The translations under genes were made by a program, and so were the position numbers. From JBARRS01 sp049644345 (GTDB lineage Bacteria > Actinomycetota > Thermoleophilia > Gaiellales > Gaiellaceae), in the NCBI GenBank assembly GCA_049644345.1, contig JBARRS010000175.1, positions 1 to 42,349 on the forward strand: a stretch of DNA of 42,349 nucleotides. Reading direction: 5' to 3'. Shown in pieces: positions 23,305 to 30,931 of the stretch. The notes beneath the pieces are model-generated. The model made no database searches. It saw nothing but the letters and a program-made list of their open reading frames with translations, and had not been told where the DNA came from. The number at the start of each line of letters is the position of its first letter. Position 1 is the first letter of the stretch.

Positions 23305-24104
23305 CGCAGCGCCTTCTTGATCGCCTTGACGAGCGTCGCCTCGTCGTCGCCGTTGGCAATCGGCACGTAACGCGGCTTCGTGCCGGTCTTGCCGACGAGC
23401 AGGAGCGGCGTGAACCGAAGGTTGTCGGCCGTGGCCTCTGCGTCGAAACGTTTCGCCTGCTGCACCACCGCTGAGCTGTTCAGGTCCCGCGCGAACTGCG
23501 TGACGTCGAGCCCCGGGATGCTCGCGGCCGCCTTCTTCACGAAACCGGCGTTCAGCCAGCCCGAGTTCTCGGTGAGTTGGTTGTAGTAGACGACCTGCAT
23601 GAAGTTGAACAGCCTGTTTTGCCGCCCGGCGGCGATCGCCGCACGTTGTCCCTTGACCGAGTCGGGCCCGATCGCGAGGATCGGCCGAGCCTCGATCTTC
23701 AGCTTCCCGGTGCGGACGTACCGATCGACGATGTCCGGCATCACCGCGGACTCGAACTCGCGACAGACCGGGCACTGCAGGTCGATGTACTCGACCAACG
23801 TCACCGGCGCGTTCGGCGACCCGAGCACGTTGCCGCTCTGGGGGATTCCCGCGAAGAGGTGCTGCGCATCGGCCGCGTTCGGGAGCGCGTTCGTCAGCGA
23901 ACCGCGCGTCGGCGTCTTCGCCGAAGACGAGGAACCGCCGCTGAGGGCGAGGGCCGCCACGACGCCGACGACGATGAGCACGAGTGCGAGCGCCGCTCCG
24001 ACGAGCACCTTCGGCGAGGCCCGCCGGCGTTCGCCTTTCCGCTGCACAGGAGGCGGGGCCGCCGCGGCCTGACGGCGGCGCCTCGCTTGCTTCCCGCTGG
24101 TCAT
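23301..24104 (-). CDS. membrane-anchored DsbA-like thiol oxidoreductase
   Basis: 267-residue DsbA/BdbD-type protein. It has a basic cytoplasmic N terminus rich in Arg, one membrane anchor (about residues 33-54) and an extracytoplasmic thioredoxin-fold domain. The active-site CPVC is at 111-114, following the VEYIDLQ strand; the cis-proline loop RFTPLLLV is near residue 228. Its role is to introduce disulfides into exported proteins. It lies 7 nt downstream of the DsbB-like gene, so the pair forms a complete oxidation relay. The convergent zincin gene shares its stop codon region (TTAA). Confidence 0.93.
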   Translation of the reverse strand: MTSGKQARRRRQAAAAPPPVQRKGERRRASPKVLVGAALALVLIVVGVVAALALSGGSSSSAKTPTRGSLTNALPNAADAQHLFAGIPQSGNVLGSPNAPVTLVEYIDLQCPVCREFESAVMPDIVDRYVRTGKLKIEARPILAIGPDSVKGQRAAIAAGRQNRLFNFMQVVYYNQLTENSGWLNAGFVKKAAASIPGLDVTQFARDLNSSAVVQQAKRFDAEATADNLRFTPLLLVGKTGTKPRYVPIANGDDEATLVKAIKKALR

Positions 24105-24111
24105 TCGAGTC

Positions 24112-24666
24112 TCACGTTACCCGCGGATGTGGCTCGACCACCGCAAGCAGCACAAACGCGAACGAGAGAGCGAATCCGGTCAAGGCGAGCGTCGGGATGG
24201 TGATGTAGCCGAACTCGTTGATCCATTTCACGGCGCAGCCGCCGGGCGCCGAGATGAAGCACGCCCGCGCCTGGCTGACGACGCCGTTCTCGACCAGGAT
24301 GTGGTAGACGGAGACGCCTGCTCCGACAAGCGGCAGCGGCAGCAGGTAACGCACCGCGCGACGGTCGTCGACGACGGCGGCCAGCAGGGTCGTGATCGAG
24401 AGCGGATACATGCAGATCCGCTGGTACCAGCAGAGCTCGCACGGGACGAAGTGCGCGATCTCCGAGAAGAAGAGGCTGCCGCCGGTCGCGACCGCCGCGA
24501 CGAGGAACGCGAGCCACAGCTCGTATCCCTCGAGCAGTGACCGCAGCGACCGCAGCGGGCCGCCGAGGCCAACGAGCGCGAAGACGCCGACCAGGAGCAG
24601 CGCCGCGCCGGCCGCCTGCCCGGCTACTCCAAGACCGGCCAGCGAGACGGTGACGTCATGGATCAT
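24112..24666 (-). CDS. disulfide bond formation protein DsbB/BdbC-like
   Basis: 184-residue quinone-dependent thiol oxidase that reoxidises the DsbA-like partner. It has the four-helix DsbB core, with CELC at 76-79 (WYQR follows, as in the family) and the second cysteine pair at C136 and C144 (ACFISAPGGC). An extra hydrophobic segment at about 16-34 precedes the core, giving five predicted membrane segments. ATG 24666 follows the previous stop by 7 nt. The order is secreted Cys-rich protein, DsbB, DsbA on one strand downstream of pnp. Confidence 0.9.
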   Translation of the reverse strand: MIHDVTVSLAGLGVAGQAAGAALLLVGVFALVGLGGPLRSLRSLLEGYELWLAFLVAAVATGGSLFFSEIAHFVPCELCWYQRICMYPLSITTLLAAVVDDRRAVRYLLPLPLVGAGVSVYHILVENGVVSQARACFISAPGGCAVKWINEFGYITIPTLALTGFALSFAFVLLAVVEPHPRVT

Positions 24667-24673
24667 GCGCTGC

Positions 24674-25471
24674 CTAGCTCGGCGACACGAGCCGGACGTG
24701 CTGAGCCATCTCGATCACGAGATCGCGGTTGACGTTCGTGTGGTTGTGAAGGCTGACCTCGTAGACGGCACCGTTCTCCTCCCAGCGCGCCACGACATGG
24801 TCCGAGTGCGTCGATTGCCCCGGAGGGCAGGCAATGAGCTGCCCCGGTTGACCACGAATCTGTAGGGCGCGCTCGACGATCCCGTCCCGGCACGGCTCGT
24901 CCGGGAACAGGCCGACCCGAAACCCGACGAACCACAGGTGCATGAGGCCGTGGCCGCCGCCTCCGCCGGCGTACCAGCTCGGCGCGGTCACGAACGCCTC
25001 GAGGAAGAGATAGCCGTCGCCCGCACAGCGACCGCACCCGCTCACAGCGGACGGGGACTCCGGCACGAGCCCGGGGCACGGGATCGCGATGTGCGCGTAT
25101 CGGGCGGCCGAGATGCAAAACACGCGCAGGGCCCGGTCGGGCGGGACGAGGTAAATGCCGTCGACGTCCTCCGTACCGGGAGGCAGCGGTGCTGTGTGGT
25201 AGCCGACCCGCTGCGCCTGCTGTGCGGAGCGGAAGCAGCGTGTCGGGCGAACGCTGTATGACGGCCTAGCCGGATGGAACGGCGGGTAGTAGATGCGCCT
25301 GAGCGTGCGGTAGCGGCGGTAGGCCACGTAGTCGTAGCCGGTCGGACAGAGCCAGACCCCGCTAACCCGGTAGGGCCGCTTTCCGGGTGTGCCCGAGCTG
25401 GCGCCGGTGGCGCCGGCGGCAAGCGCGAGCGCGGCGAGAAGCACGAGCGAGATACGGAACGGCGCGCTCAC
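24674..25471 (-). CDS. secreted cysteine-rich protein of unknown function
   Basis: 265-residue protein with a clear signal peptide (residues 1-24, ending near GATGASS). It has about nine cysteines in the mature part, including SGCGRCAGDGY, RVFCISAARY, IPCPGL and LIACPPGQ. A short motif RCFRSAQQAQRVGY near residue 78 recalls CFxSxxxAxxxGY sites of small metal-binding domains, but I cannot assign a family. There is a Gly-rich loop (YAGGGGGHGLMHLW) near 167. GTG 25471 has GGAG 5 nt upstream. The gene lies between pnp and the dsbB-dsbA pair, in the same direction and with short gaps. This makes it a plausible disulfide-bonded client of that pair. Confidence 0.72.
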   Translation of the reverse strand: MSAPFRISLVLLAALALAAGATGASSGTPGKRPYRVSGVWLCPTGYDYVAYRRYRTLRRIYYPPFHPARPSYSVRPTRCFRSAQQAQRVGYHTAPLPPGTEDVDGIYLVPPDRALRVFCISAARYAHIAIPCPGLVPESPSAVSGCGRCAGDGYLFLEAFVTAPSWYAGGGGGHGLMHLWFVGFRVGLFPDEPCRDGIVERALQIRGQPGQLIACPPGQSTHSDHVVARWEENGAVYEVSLHNHTNVNRDLVIEMAQHVRLVSPS

Positions 25472-25491
25472 GTCCGCTCCGCCAGCTCCGT

Positions 25492-27978
25492 CTAGCGGCG
25501 CTCGCGGTCGCGACCACGTCCGCCACGCCCGCGACCGCCGCGATCACCCCGCGGTCGTTCCTCCTCGCGGGGACGCGGCGGCGCGTCCTTCGCCCGCTCG
25601 ATCAGCTCCTCGGGCTGGACGAGGGCGCCGTTCTCATGCTTGGCGACGAGCTTGAGCCCGATTCGGCCGCGCGCCTTGTCGACCTCCTGGACGATCACGT
25701 CGAGCACGTCCCCGCGGGAGATCACGTCCTCGATGTGGCCGACGCGCCCCGGCCCGACGTTCGAGACGTGGAGCAGGCCGTCCGTGCCCTTCGTGAGCTC
25801 GACGAAGGCGCCGAACTGCGTCGTCTTGACGACCTTGCCGGTGTAGGTGTCCCCCACCTCCGGCTCCTTCGTCAGCGCGTTGATCGCGGCGATCGCGGCC
25901 TCCGCCTTGTCGCCCTCCGTCGCGTAGATGAGGACAGTGCCGTCCTCCTCGATGTCGATCTGGACGTCGTAGTCGGACTCGAGGCCGCGGATCGTCTCGC
26001 CGCCTTTGCCGATCACCATCCCGATCTTCTCCGGGTCGATCTTGACGGTGGAGATCCGCGGTGCGTGCCCCGCAAGCTCCTTGCGCGGCTCCGGGATCGC
26101 CTCGAGCATCTTGCCGAGGATCGACTCCCGCGCGCGCTTCGCCTGCTCGAGCGCCGCCCGGAGGATGTCCTGCGTGACGCCCGTGATCTTGATGTCCATC
26201 TGGAGCGCCGTGACGCCCTCACGTGTGCCGGCGACCTTGAAGTCCATGTCCCCGAGGTGGTCCTCGGCGCCCTGGATGTCGGTCAGCACGACGTAGTCGT
26301 CGCCCTCCTTGACGAGACCCATTGCGATCCCCGAGACCGGCGCCTTGATCGGCACACCGGCATCCATCAGCGCGAGCGTCGAGCCGCAGACCGAGCCCAT
26401 CGAGGAGGAGCCGTTCGACTCGAGCGTCTCCGAGACGAGCCGGATCGTGTACGGGAAGTCGCTCTCCGGCGGGATCATCGGCTCGAGCGCCCGCTGCGCG
26501 AGCGCGCCGTGGCCGATGTCGCGGCGCTTCGGACCGCGCATGAAGCCGGTCTCTCCGACCGAGTACGGCGGGAAGTTGTAGTGGTGCATGTACCGCCGCT
26601 CGTCCTCGAGCGAGAGGTCGTCGATCCGCTGGCCTTCCTTGGCGGTGCCGAGCGTGAGCAGCGTCATGATCTGGGTCTGCCCGCGCGTGAAGAGCGCCGA
26701 GCCGTGCGGGCGCGGCGAGACGCCGACCTCACAGGTGACGGGACGGATCTCCTCGGCGGCACGGCCGTCCGGGCGCCGCTTGTCGACCGCGATCTTCCGG
26801 CGGACGAGCTCCTTGTAGATCTGCTCCGCCGCCCGCTTGAGGTACTGCCGCGTGATCGCGTCCTTGGTGGGCGGCTCGCCCTCCGCCGGGGCAGGCCCGA
26901 CCGGGAAGGGCAGCTCGACCTCCTCCTCGATCCGGTCGAAGAGCAGATGGCGCTTCGCCGACTTGAGCTCCTTCGGGTCCTGCTCGGCGTCTGTGAGCGC
27001 GCGCAGGTCGTCCTCGAACTGCTCGCGCACAGGCGCGAGGACAGCCTCGAGCCGCTGGCGCTCGAGGATCATCGTCAGGCTCGAGCGAACCTGGATCTGG
27101 CGGATGATGTCCTCCTCGGTCGAGTCCATCGTCAGCTCGGGGGAGAGCTCGCTCATCAGCTCCTCGAGGACGGCGCCGGCCTCGCGCAGCCCCTCGCTCT
27201 CGATCCGATCGCGGAAGCGCGCACCGTGCTCAGCCTCGAGCTCGTTCGTCAGCTCGGCTTCGACCCACTTCGGCTTGCCGGCCTGCCGTCGGAGGTCCTC
27301 CTGTGCCTCGCAGAGCTTCACGATCTCGTCGTGAGCGCGGGCGAGGGCCTCGAGCAGCATCTCCTCCGGGATCTCTTGGGCGCCGGCCTCGACCATCGTC
27401 AGGGCTTCCTTCGTACCCACCACGATCAGGTCGAGCTCGCTCGTCGGCAGCTCGAGATCGGGCAACGTCGGGTTGATGACGAGCTCGCCGTCGACGAGAC
27501 CGATGCGAACAGCGCCGACCGGACCCAGGAACGGGAGCGGCGAGAGCATCAGCGCCGCAGAGGCGCCGTTGATGCAGAGGATGTCGTAGGCGGTGACGAG
27601 GTCGGCGGAAAGCGTCGTGCAGATCACCTGCACCTCGTTCTTGAAGCCCTTCGGCCACAGCGGCCGGATCGGGCGGTCGATCATCCGCGCCGTCAAGATC
27701 GCCTTCTCGCTGGGACGGCCCTCACGCTTGAAGAACCCGCCCGGGATCTTTCCGGCCGCGTACATCCGTTCCTCGACGTCGACGGTCAGCGGGAAGAAGT
27801 CTGCGCCCTCGCGCGCCTCCGTCCGGCCCTGCGCGGTCGCGAGCACCATGGTCTCGCCCGAGCGGACCAGCACGGCGCCGTCGGCCTGCTTCGCCAGCTT
27901 GCCGGTCTCGAATGTGATCTCTTGGCCTGCGACCTCCACGGAAACGCCGGTCGCCTGGCCCTTCGTTGCAACGCTCAT
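25492..27978 (-). CDS. pnp: polyribonucleotide nucleotidyltransferase (PNPase)
   Basis: 828-residue phosphorolytic 3'-5' exoribonuclease. First RNase PH domain (about 12-235) has FFPLTVDVEERMYAAGKIPGG split by typical residues. A helical linker (about 240-400) is roughly 80-100 residues longer than in E. coli PNPase. The second PH domain (about 400-625) carries SSMGSVCGSTLALMDAGVPI and ALQMDIKI. KH (IGKGGETIRGLE) and S1 (GDTYTGKVVKTTQFGAFVEL) domains follow. The tail after about residue 790 is rich in Arg and Gly. The start codon has a GGAGG 6 nt upstream that lies inside an alternative hairpin. Downstream of rpsO as in most bacteria. Longer linker and RG tail are visible differences; activity should be intact. 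Confidence 0.97.
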   Translation of the reverse strand: MSVATKGQATGVSVEVAGQEITFETGKLAKQADGAVLVRSGETMVLATAQGRTEAREGADFFPLTVDVEERMYAAGKIPGGFFKREGRPSEKAILTARMIDRPIRPLWPKGFKNEVQVICTTLSADLVTAYDILCINGASAALMLSPLPFLGPVGAVRIGLVDGELVINPTLPDLELPTSELDLIVVGTKEALTMVEAGAQEIPEEMLLEALARAHDEIVKLCEAQEDLRRQAGKPKWVEAELTNELEAEHGARFRDRIESEGLREAGAVLEELMSELSPELTMDSTEEDIIRQIQVRSSLTMILERQRLEAVLAPVREQFEDDLRALTDAEQDPKELKSAKRHLLFDRIEEEVELPFPVGPAPAEGEPPTKDAITRQYLKRAAEQIYKELVRRKIAVDKRRPDGRAAEEIRPVTCEVGVSPRPHGSALFTRGQTQIMTLLTLGTAKEGQRIDDLSLEDERRYMHHYNFPPYSVGETGFMRGPKRRDIGHGALAQRALEPMIPPESDFPYTIRLVSETLESNGSSSMGSVCGSTLALMDAGVPIKAPVSGIAMGLVKEGDDYVVLTDIQGAEDHLGDMDFKVAGTREGVTALQMDIKITGVTQDILRAALEQAKRARESILGKMLEAIPEPRKELAGHAPRISTVKIDPEKIGMVIGKGGETIRGLESDYDVQIDIEEDGTVLIYATEGDKAEAAIAAINALTKEPEVGDTYTGKVVKTTQFGAFVELTKGTDGLLHVSNVGPGRVGHIEDVISRGDVLDVIVQEVDKARGRIGLKLVAKHENGALVQPEELIERAKDAPPRPREEERPRGDRGGRGRGGRGRDRERR

Positions 27979-27984
27979 GTCAAT

Positions 27985-28051
27985 CCTCCACTTCCTTGGG
28001 AGAGTGGAGGTTTGAGTCAGCGCGCCCCGCCGCGCTCGCTCAAACTTCCAC
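27985..28051 (-). promoter_or_regulatory. pnp leader with two mutually exclusive hairpins
   Basis: On the minus strand, a 13-nt arm (28051-28039) pairs with a second arm (28016-28004) with one A-C mismatch, enclosing an inner 6-bp stem. The second arm also contains CCTCCACT (28010-28003), which is perfectly complementary to AGTGGAGG (27992-27985). The latter holds the pnp Shine-Dalgarno GGAGG. Only one of the two pairings can form at a time. In E. coli, RNase III cleavage of an rpsO-pnp hairpin followed by PNPase action represses pnp; this layout suggests an analogous control. Confidence 0.7.
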
Positions 28052-28072
28052 CCTCGATAACGGTTTCTCCGC

Positions 28073-28342
28073 CTATCTCCGGAGGCCCAGCTCCTGGATC
28101 AGCGCCCGGTAGCCCTCGACGTCCTTGCGCTGGAGGTAGTTCAGCAGCCCCCGCCGGCGGCCCACGAGCTTCAAGAGGCCGCGCCGTGAGTGGTGATCCT
28201 TCGGGTGGCCGCGCAGATGCTCGGTCAGCTCGTTGATCCGCTTCGTCATCAGCGCGATCTGCACCTGCGGCGAGCCGGTGTCGGCCTTCGTGCGGCCGTG
28301 CTTGCCGAAGATCTCCAGCTTTTCGTCCTTCGTAAGGGGCAT
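28073..28342 (-). CDS. rpsO: 30S ribosomal protein S15
   Basis: 89-residue S15, a primary binder of the 16S rRNA central domain. The sequence is fully typical: DTGSPQVQIALMT (about residues 22-34), INELTEHLRGHPKDHHSRRGLL and LVGRRRGLLNYL. ATG 28342 is preceded by AGGAGG at 3 nt. A stable stem-loop lies immediately upstream of the ribosome binding site and may be the S15 autoregulatory site. pnp follows after a 94-nt gap filled by the pnp leader hairpins. The separation of rpsO from ribF by the plus-strand gamma-glutamyltranspeptidase gene breaks the otherwise conserved truB-ribF-rpsO-pnp order. Confidence 0.98.
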   Translation of the reverse strand: MPLTKDEKLEIFGKHGRTKADTGSPQVQIALMTKRINELTEHLRGHPKDHHSRRGLLKLVGRRRGLLNYLQRKDVEGYRALIQELGLRR

Positions 28343-28360
28343 GAACCTCCTGAAATACGC

Positions 28361-28383
28361 GACCCGCGGCGGAGCCGCGGACC
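28361..28383 (-). promoter_or_regulatory. stem-loop in the rpsO leader, candidate S15 autoregulation site
   Basis: A 10-bp stem with loop TCC: seven perfect G-C pairs are capped by U-G and G-U wobbles and a G-C pair (arms GGTCCGCGGC and GCCGCGGGTC). It lies 18 nt before the rpsO ATG. S15 recognises adjacent G-U/G-C pairs in rRNA and in several rpsO leaders, so the tandem wobble is suggestive. A three-way junction is not evident. Confidence 0.45.
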
Positions 28384-28406
28384 CGCAGTAGGGTAGCAAT
28401 CGCGGC

Positions 28407-28439
28407 ATGGAGACCGAGCTTCTCGAACGCGTCGAGTGA
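28407..28439 (+). other. possible 10-codon upstream ORF
   Basis: ATG...TGA encodes METELLERVE. Its TGA overlaps the GTG start of the gamma-glutamyltranspeptidase homologue (GTGA), the same coupling used by operon genes here. A TAGCAA-like box lies about 7 nt before the ATG. It could be a leader ORF that delivers ribosomes to the GTG start, or the overlap may be chance. Confidence 0.3.
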
Positions 28440-29818
28440 TCGCAGGCGTCGCGGCAGGGCACCCGGCGACGGTCGAAGCGGGTGTCGAGATCCTCGAAGA
28501 CGGGGGCAGCGCGGCCGACGCGGCGGTGGCCGCTTCCCTCGCCTCCTGCGTCGCCGAGACGGTGATGACCGGCCTGCTCGGCGGCGGTCACGCGATCTAC
28601 CTCGACGCCCCGAGCGGTCGTGCCCGGAACCTCGACTGCTTCATCGCGACGCCCGGTCTCGGCGCCGAGGCCCGCCAGGTGGCGCTGCTCGAGCTCGACG
28701 TCCCGTTCGGGACCGAGCTCGTCCACTATGCGGTCGGCATCGCCTCGTGCGGCGTTCCTGGACTGCCGGCCGGCTTGGACCAGCTCTGGCGCGAGCACGG
28801 TCGGCTCCGCTGGCCGCGGCTCGTCGAGCCAGCGCTGCGGCTGGCCAAGGCCGGTGTGGTCATGCCACGGGCGCACGCGTCGTGTCTCGAGATGCTCGCG
28901 CCGGTGATGACGATGCACGAAGGCGCTCGCATCTACTCGCCGGGCGGCACGCTTCTCGGCGCTGGGGACCTCCTGGAGCAGCCGGGCCTCGTCCGCGCGC
29001 TCGAGCTCGTGGCCGAAGAGGGCGCAACAGGCGTCTACACGGGGACGATCGGGCTGGAGCTGCTCGCGCTGATGGGCGAGCGCGGGGGTCTCTTGACCGA
29101 GGAGGATCTGCGCGCGTATCGCGCTCTTTGGGCCGAGCCGGTCGCGGTCGAGTACGCAGGCACTCGCTTCCTCACACGCTCGGGTCTTTCAGGAGTGCCG
29201 GAGACGCTGCCGCGGCTCCCCCGCATGCGCGGTCGCCCGGAGCCGGAACGAGCGCTCGCGGTCGCGCGCACCCTCGCCGCTGATGGCCCCGAGGCCCACA
29301 CCACGAACCTCGTGACCGTTGACCGGGAGGGAAACGCCTGTGTACTGACGACGAGCCTCGGCCTCGGCTCCGGCGATTTCATCCCGGGCCTCGATCTTCA
29401 CCTGAACAGCATGCTCGGCGAGACCGACCTGATCCGGTCGCCGCTCCAGCCGGGCGACCGGATGGGGAGCATGATGGCGCCGAGCCTGGCCCTGGACGGC
29501 GGCGGGCTCGCCCTGGCGGTCGGGTCGGCAGGCGGCACACGCCTTCGGAGCGCGCTTCTCCAGGTCGTGGCGGGCGTGCTCGACGAAGAGCTCGATCCCG
29601 AGGCGGCAGTCTCGCGCCCGCGCCTCCACCCCGCCCCCCCGCTGGTCCACCTCGAGCCCGGCTTCCTGCCGGAGACAGAGAGCGCGCTCGCCGCGGCGGG
29701 CTTCGAGCTACGGCGCTGGCCGGGGCAGCATCACTACTTCGGCGGCGTCAGCCTCGTCAGCCGAAGTGGTGCGGCTGGTGACCCGCGGCGAAGCGGCGCA
29801 GCGGCGGTTCTTCGCTGA
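28436..29818 (+). CDS. gamma-glutamyltranspeptidase family protein, shortened form
   Basis: 460-residue Ntn-hydrolase of the gamma-glutamyltranspeptidase family. The large-subunit start (GHPATVEAGVEILEDGGSAADAAVAA), the GLLGGGHAIYL glycine turn and VPGLPAGLDQLWREHGRLRW are clear. The likely autocleavage nucleophile is Thr289 in HTTNLVTVDREGN, where the usual His after TT is Asn. LNSMLG and GDRMGSMMAPSLAL match the small subunit. Between about 240 and 285 the protein is much shorter than classical GGT: the segment with the conserved Asp-Arg residues before the cleavage site is largely missing. No signal peptide is present, so it should be cytoplasmic. Substrate is uncertain. The 3' end overlaps the convergent zinc-ribbon gene by 62 nt. 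Confidence 0.82.
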   Translation: MIAGVAAGHPATVEAGVEILEDGGSAADAAVAASLASCVAETVMTGLLGGGHAIYLDAPSGRARNLDCFIATPGLGAEARQVALLELDVPFGTELVHYAVGIASCGVPGLPAGLDQLWREHGRLRWPRLVEPALRLAKAGVVMPRAHASCLEMLAPVMTMHEGARIYSPGGTLLGAGDLLEQPGLVRALELVAEEGATGVYTGTIGLELLALMGERGGLLTEEDLRAYRALWAEPVAVEYAGTRFLTRSGLSGVPETLPRLPRMRGRPEPERALAVARTLAADGPEAHTTNLVTVDREGNACVLTTSLGLGSGDFIPGLDLHLNSMLGETDLIRSPLQPGDRMGSMMAPSLALDGGGLALAVGSAGGTRLRSALLQVVAGVLDEELDPEAAVSRPRLHPAPPLVHLEPGFLPETESALAAAGFELRRWPGQHHYFGGVSLVSRSGAAGDPRRSGAAAVLR

Positions 29819-29987
29819 TCGGAGCCGCGGTCGCGAGCCAACCAACGTAGCCGCACTCGGGGCAGCCGGGATTCGCTGCCGCGGTGCCGCCCCGTGCCGG
29901 CTTCGCGTACACGGAGCCGCATTCGAGACAGCGAACCGTCTCGAGCACCGCAAATAGGCGCTCGGCCGTCGATTTCTCATCGCTCAT
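29757..29987 (-). CDS. small zinc-ribbon protein
   Basis: 76-residue protein with a CLECG...CPECGYVGW pair (residues about 19-50), a typical four-cysteine zinc ribbon. Function is unknown. ATG 29987 (MSDEKSTAERLF) is chosen; an earlier in-frame start would add 15 unconserved residues. No ribosome binding site is seen. Its last 20 codons overlap the end of the gamma-glutamyltranspeptidase gene on the other strand, so one of the two C termini may be mis-set. It lies 77 nt downstream of ribF on the same strand and might be the last member of that operon. Confidence 0.65.
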   Translation of the reverse strand: MSDEKSTAERLFAVLETVRCLECGSVYAKPARGGTAAANPGCPECGYVGWLATAAPISEEPPLRRFAAGHQPHHFG

Positions 29988-30064
29988 GCCACTAAAGATC
30001 CCGAAATCTATGCAAACTTGCGCCCCGACCAAACGACCACGTCAGGACTCTCCCGCGCGCCCAC

Positions 30065-30931
30065 TTATACCGGACGCTCGGCGCTGCGGGTGGCTTCCAC
30101 GTCGCGCGAAATCTGCTCCACGAGCTCGTCCTCGCTGGCGAACGCCCTCTCGTCGCGGAGCCGCCGCCAGAGCTCGACCACGACCCGGCTGCCGTAGAGG
30201 TCGCCCTCGAAATCGAGCAGGTACGCCTCGATCCTCCGCTCCTCGCCGCCGTAGTGTGGATTGGTGCCGATCGAGACGGCGGCCCGGCGACCAAGCGCGG
30301 CGCCCGCGTAGATCCCGTATTCGGGCACGATCAGATCGGGCTCGAGCCGAAGGTTGGCGGTTGGGAACCCGAGCGTTCCGCCGCGGGAGTCCCCGGCGAC
30401 GACGATCCCGTCGAGCTCGGGCGGGCGGCCGAGCATCCGCGCGGCTTCAGCCACCTCGCCCTCCTGCAGCGCGCGCCGAATCGCCGAGGAGGAGACGCCG
30501 TCGAGCAGCGGCACGGCCCGCACCTCGAACCCGAGCTCCCGGAGCAAGTCGAGATCGCCGCTACGACCGCGCCCGAAGCGGAAGTCCGCACCCGCCACGA
30601 CCAACTTTGCGCCGATCGCGCGCAGGACCCGCTCGGCGAATTCCGCCGGCTCGAGGCGCGCCAGCTCGAGCGTGAACTCCAGCACGAGCGTCTCCTCGGC
30701 TCCGAGCTCCGCGAGCAGCTCGAGCCGACGCTCGAGCGTCGAGAGCAACTCGACGCGGTTTCCGAGCGCGATCCGCGGATGGGGCTCGAACGTGACCACT
30801 GTCGCCGGCCGACCGGCCTGAAGCACCTCCTCGACGACCCGGCGATGGCCGAGATGGACCCCGTCGAAGGTTCCGATCGCGACACCACGCGGGCGCGGCT
30901 CGAGCTCCGCCGGAGAACGTGCAACCTTCAC
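30065..30931 (-). CDS. ribF: bifunctional riboflavin kinase/FMN adenylyltransferase
   Basis: 288-residue RibF, which makes FMN and FAD from riboflavin. The N-terminal adenylyltransferase domain (about 1-165) has the nucleotidyltransferase motif GTFDGVHLGH (19-28) and SSSAIRRAL. The C-terminal kinase domain has GDSRGGTLGFPTANL (about 179-193), SIGTNPHYGG and the catalytic ExxLLDFEGDLYG (about 236-247). GTG 30931 overlaps the truB stop as GTGA. Position after truB is the conserved bacterial arrangement. Confidence 0.97.
   Translation of the reverse strand: MKVARSPAELEPRPRGVAIGTFDGVHLGHRRVVEEVLQAGRPATVVTFEPHPRIALGNRVELLSTLERRLELLAELGAEETLVLEFTLELARLEPAEFAERVLRAIGAKLVVAGADFRFGRGRSGDLDLLRELGFEVRAVPLLDGVSSSAIRRALQEGEVAEAARMLGRPPELDGIVVAGDSRGGTLGFPTANLRLEPDLIVPEYGIYAGAALGRRAAVSIGTNPHYGGEERRIEAYLLDFEGDLYGSRVVVELWRRLRDERAFASEDELVEQISRDVEATRSAERPV

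Noticed and set aside
25387..28236. A 949-codon open frame on the plus strand.
   Set aside because: It is antisense to pnp and rpsO, has Arg/Asp/Leu-biased composition and no domain. It is a high-GC shadow frame, as are similar long frames opposite rnj, infB and nusA.
30010..30064. Possible third copy of the two-hairpin repeat downstream of ribF (ACGTGGTCGTTTGGTCGG-like linker).
   Set aside because: About 18 of 23 linker positions match copy 2, but the offset from the stop codon differs and neither flanking hairpin can be drawn. I treat it as chance or a very worn copy.
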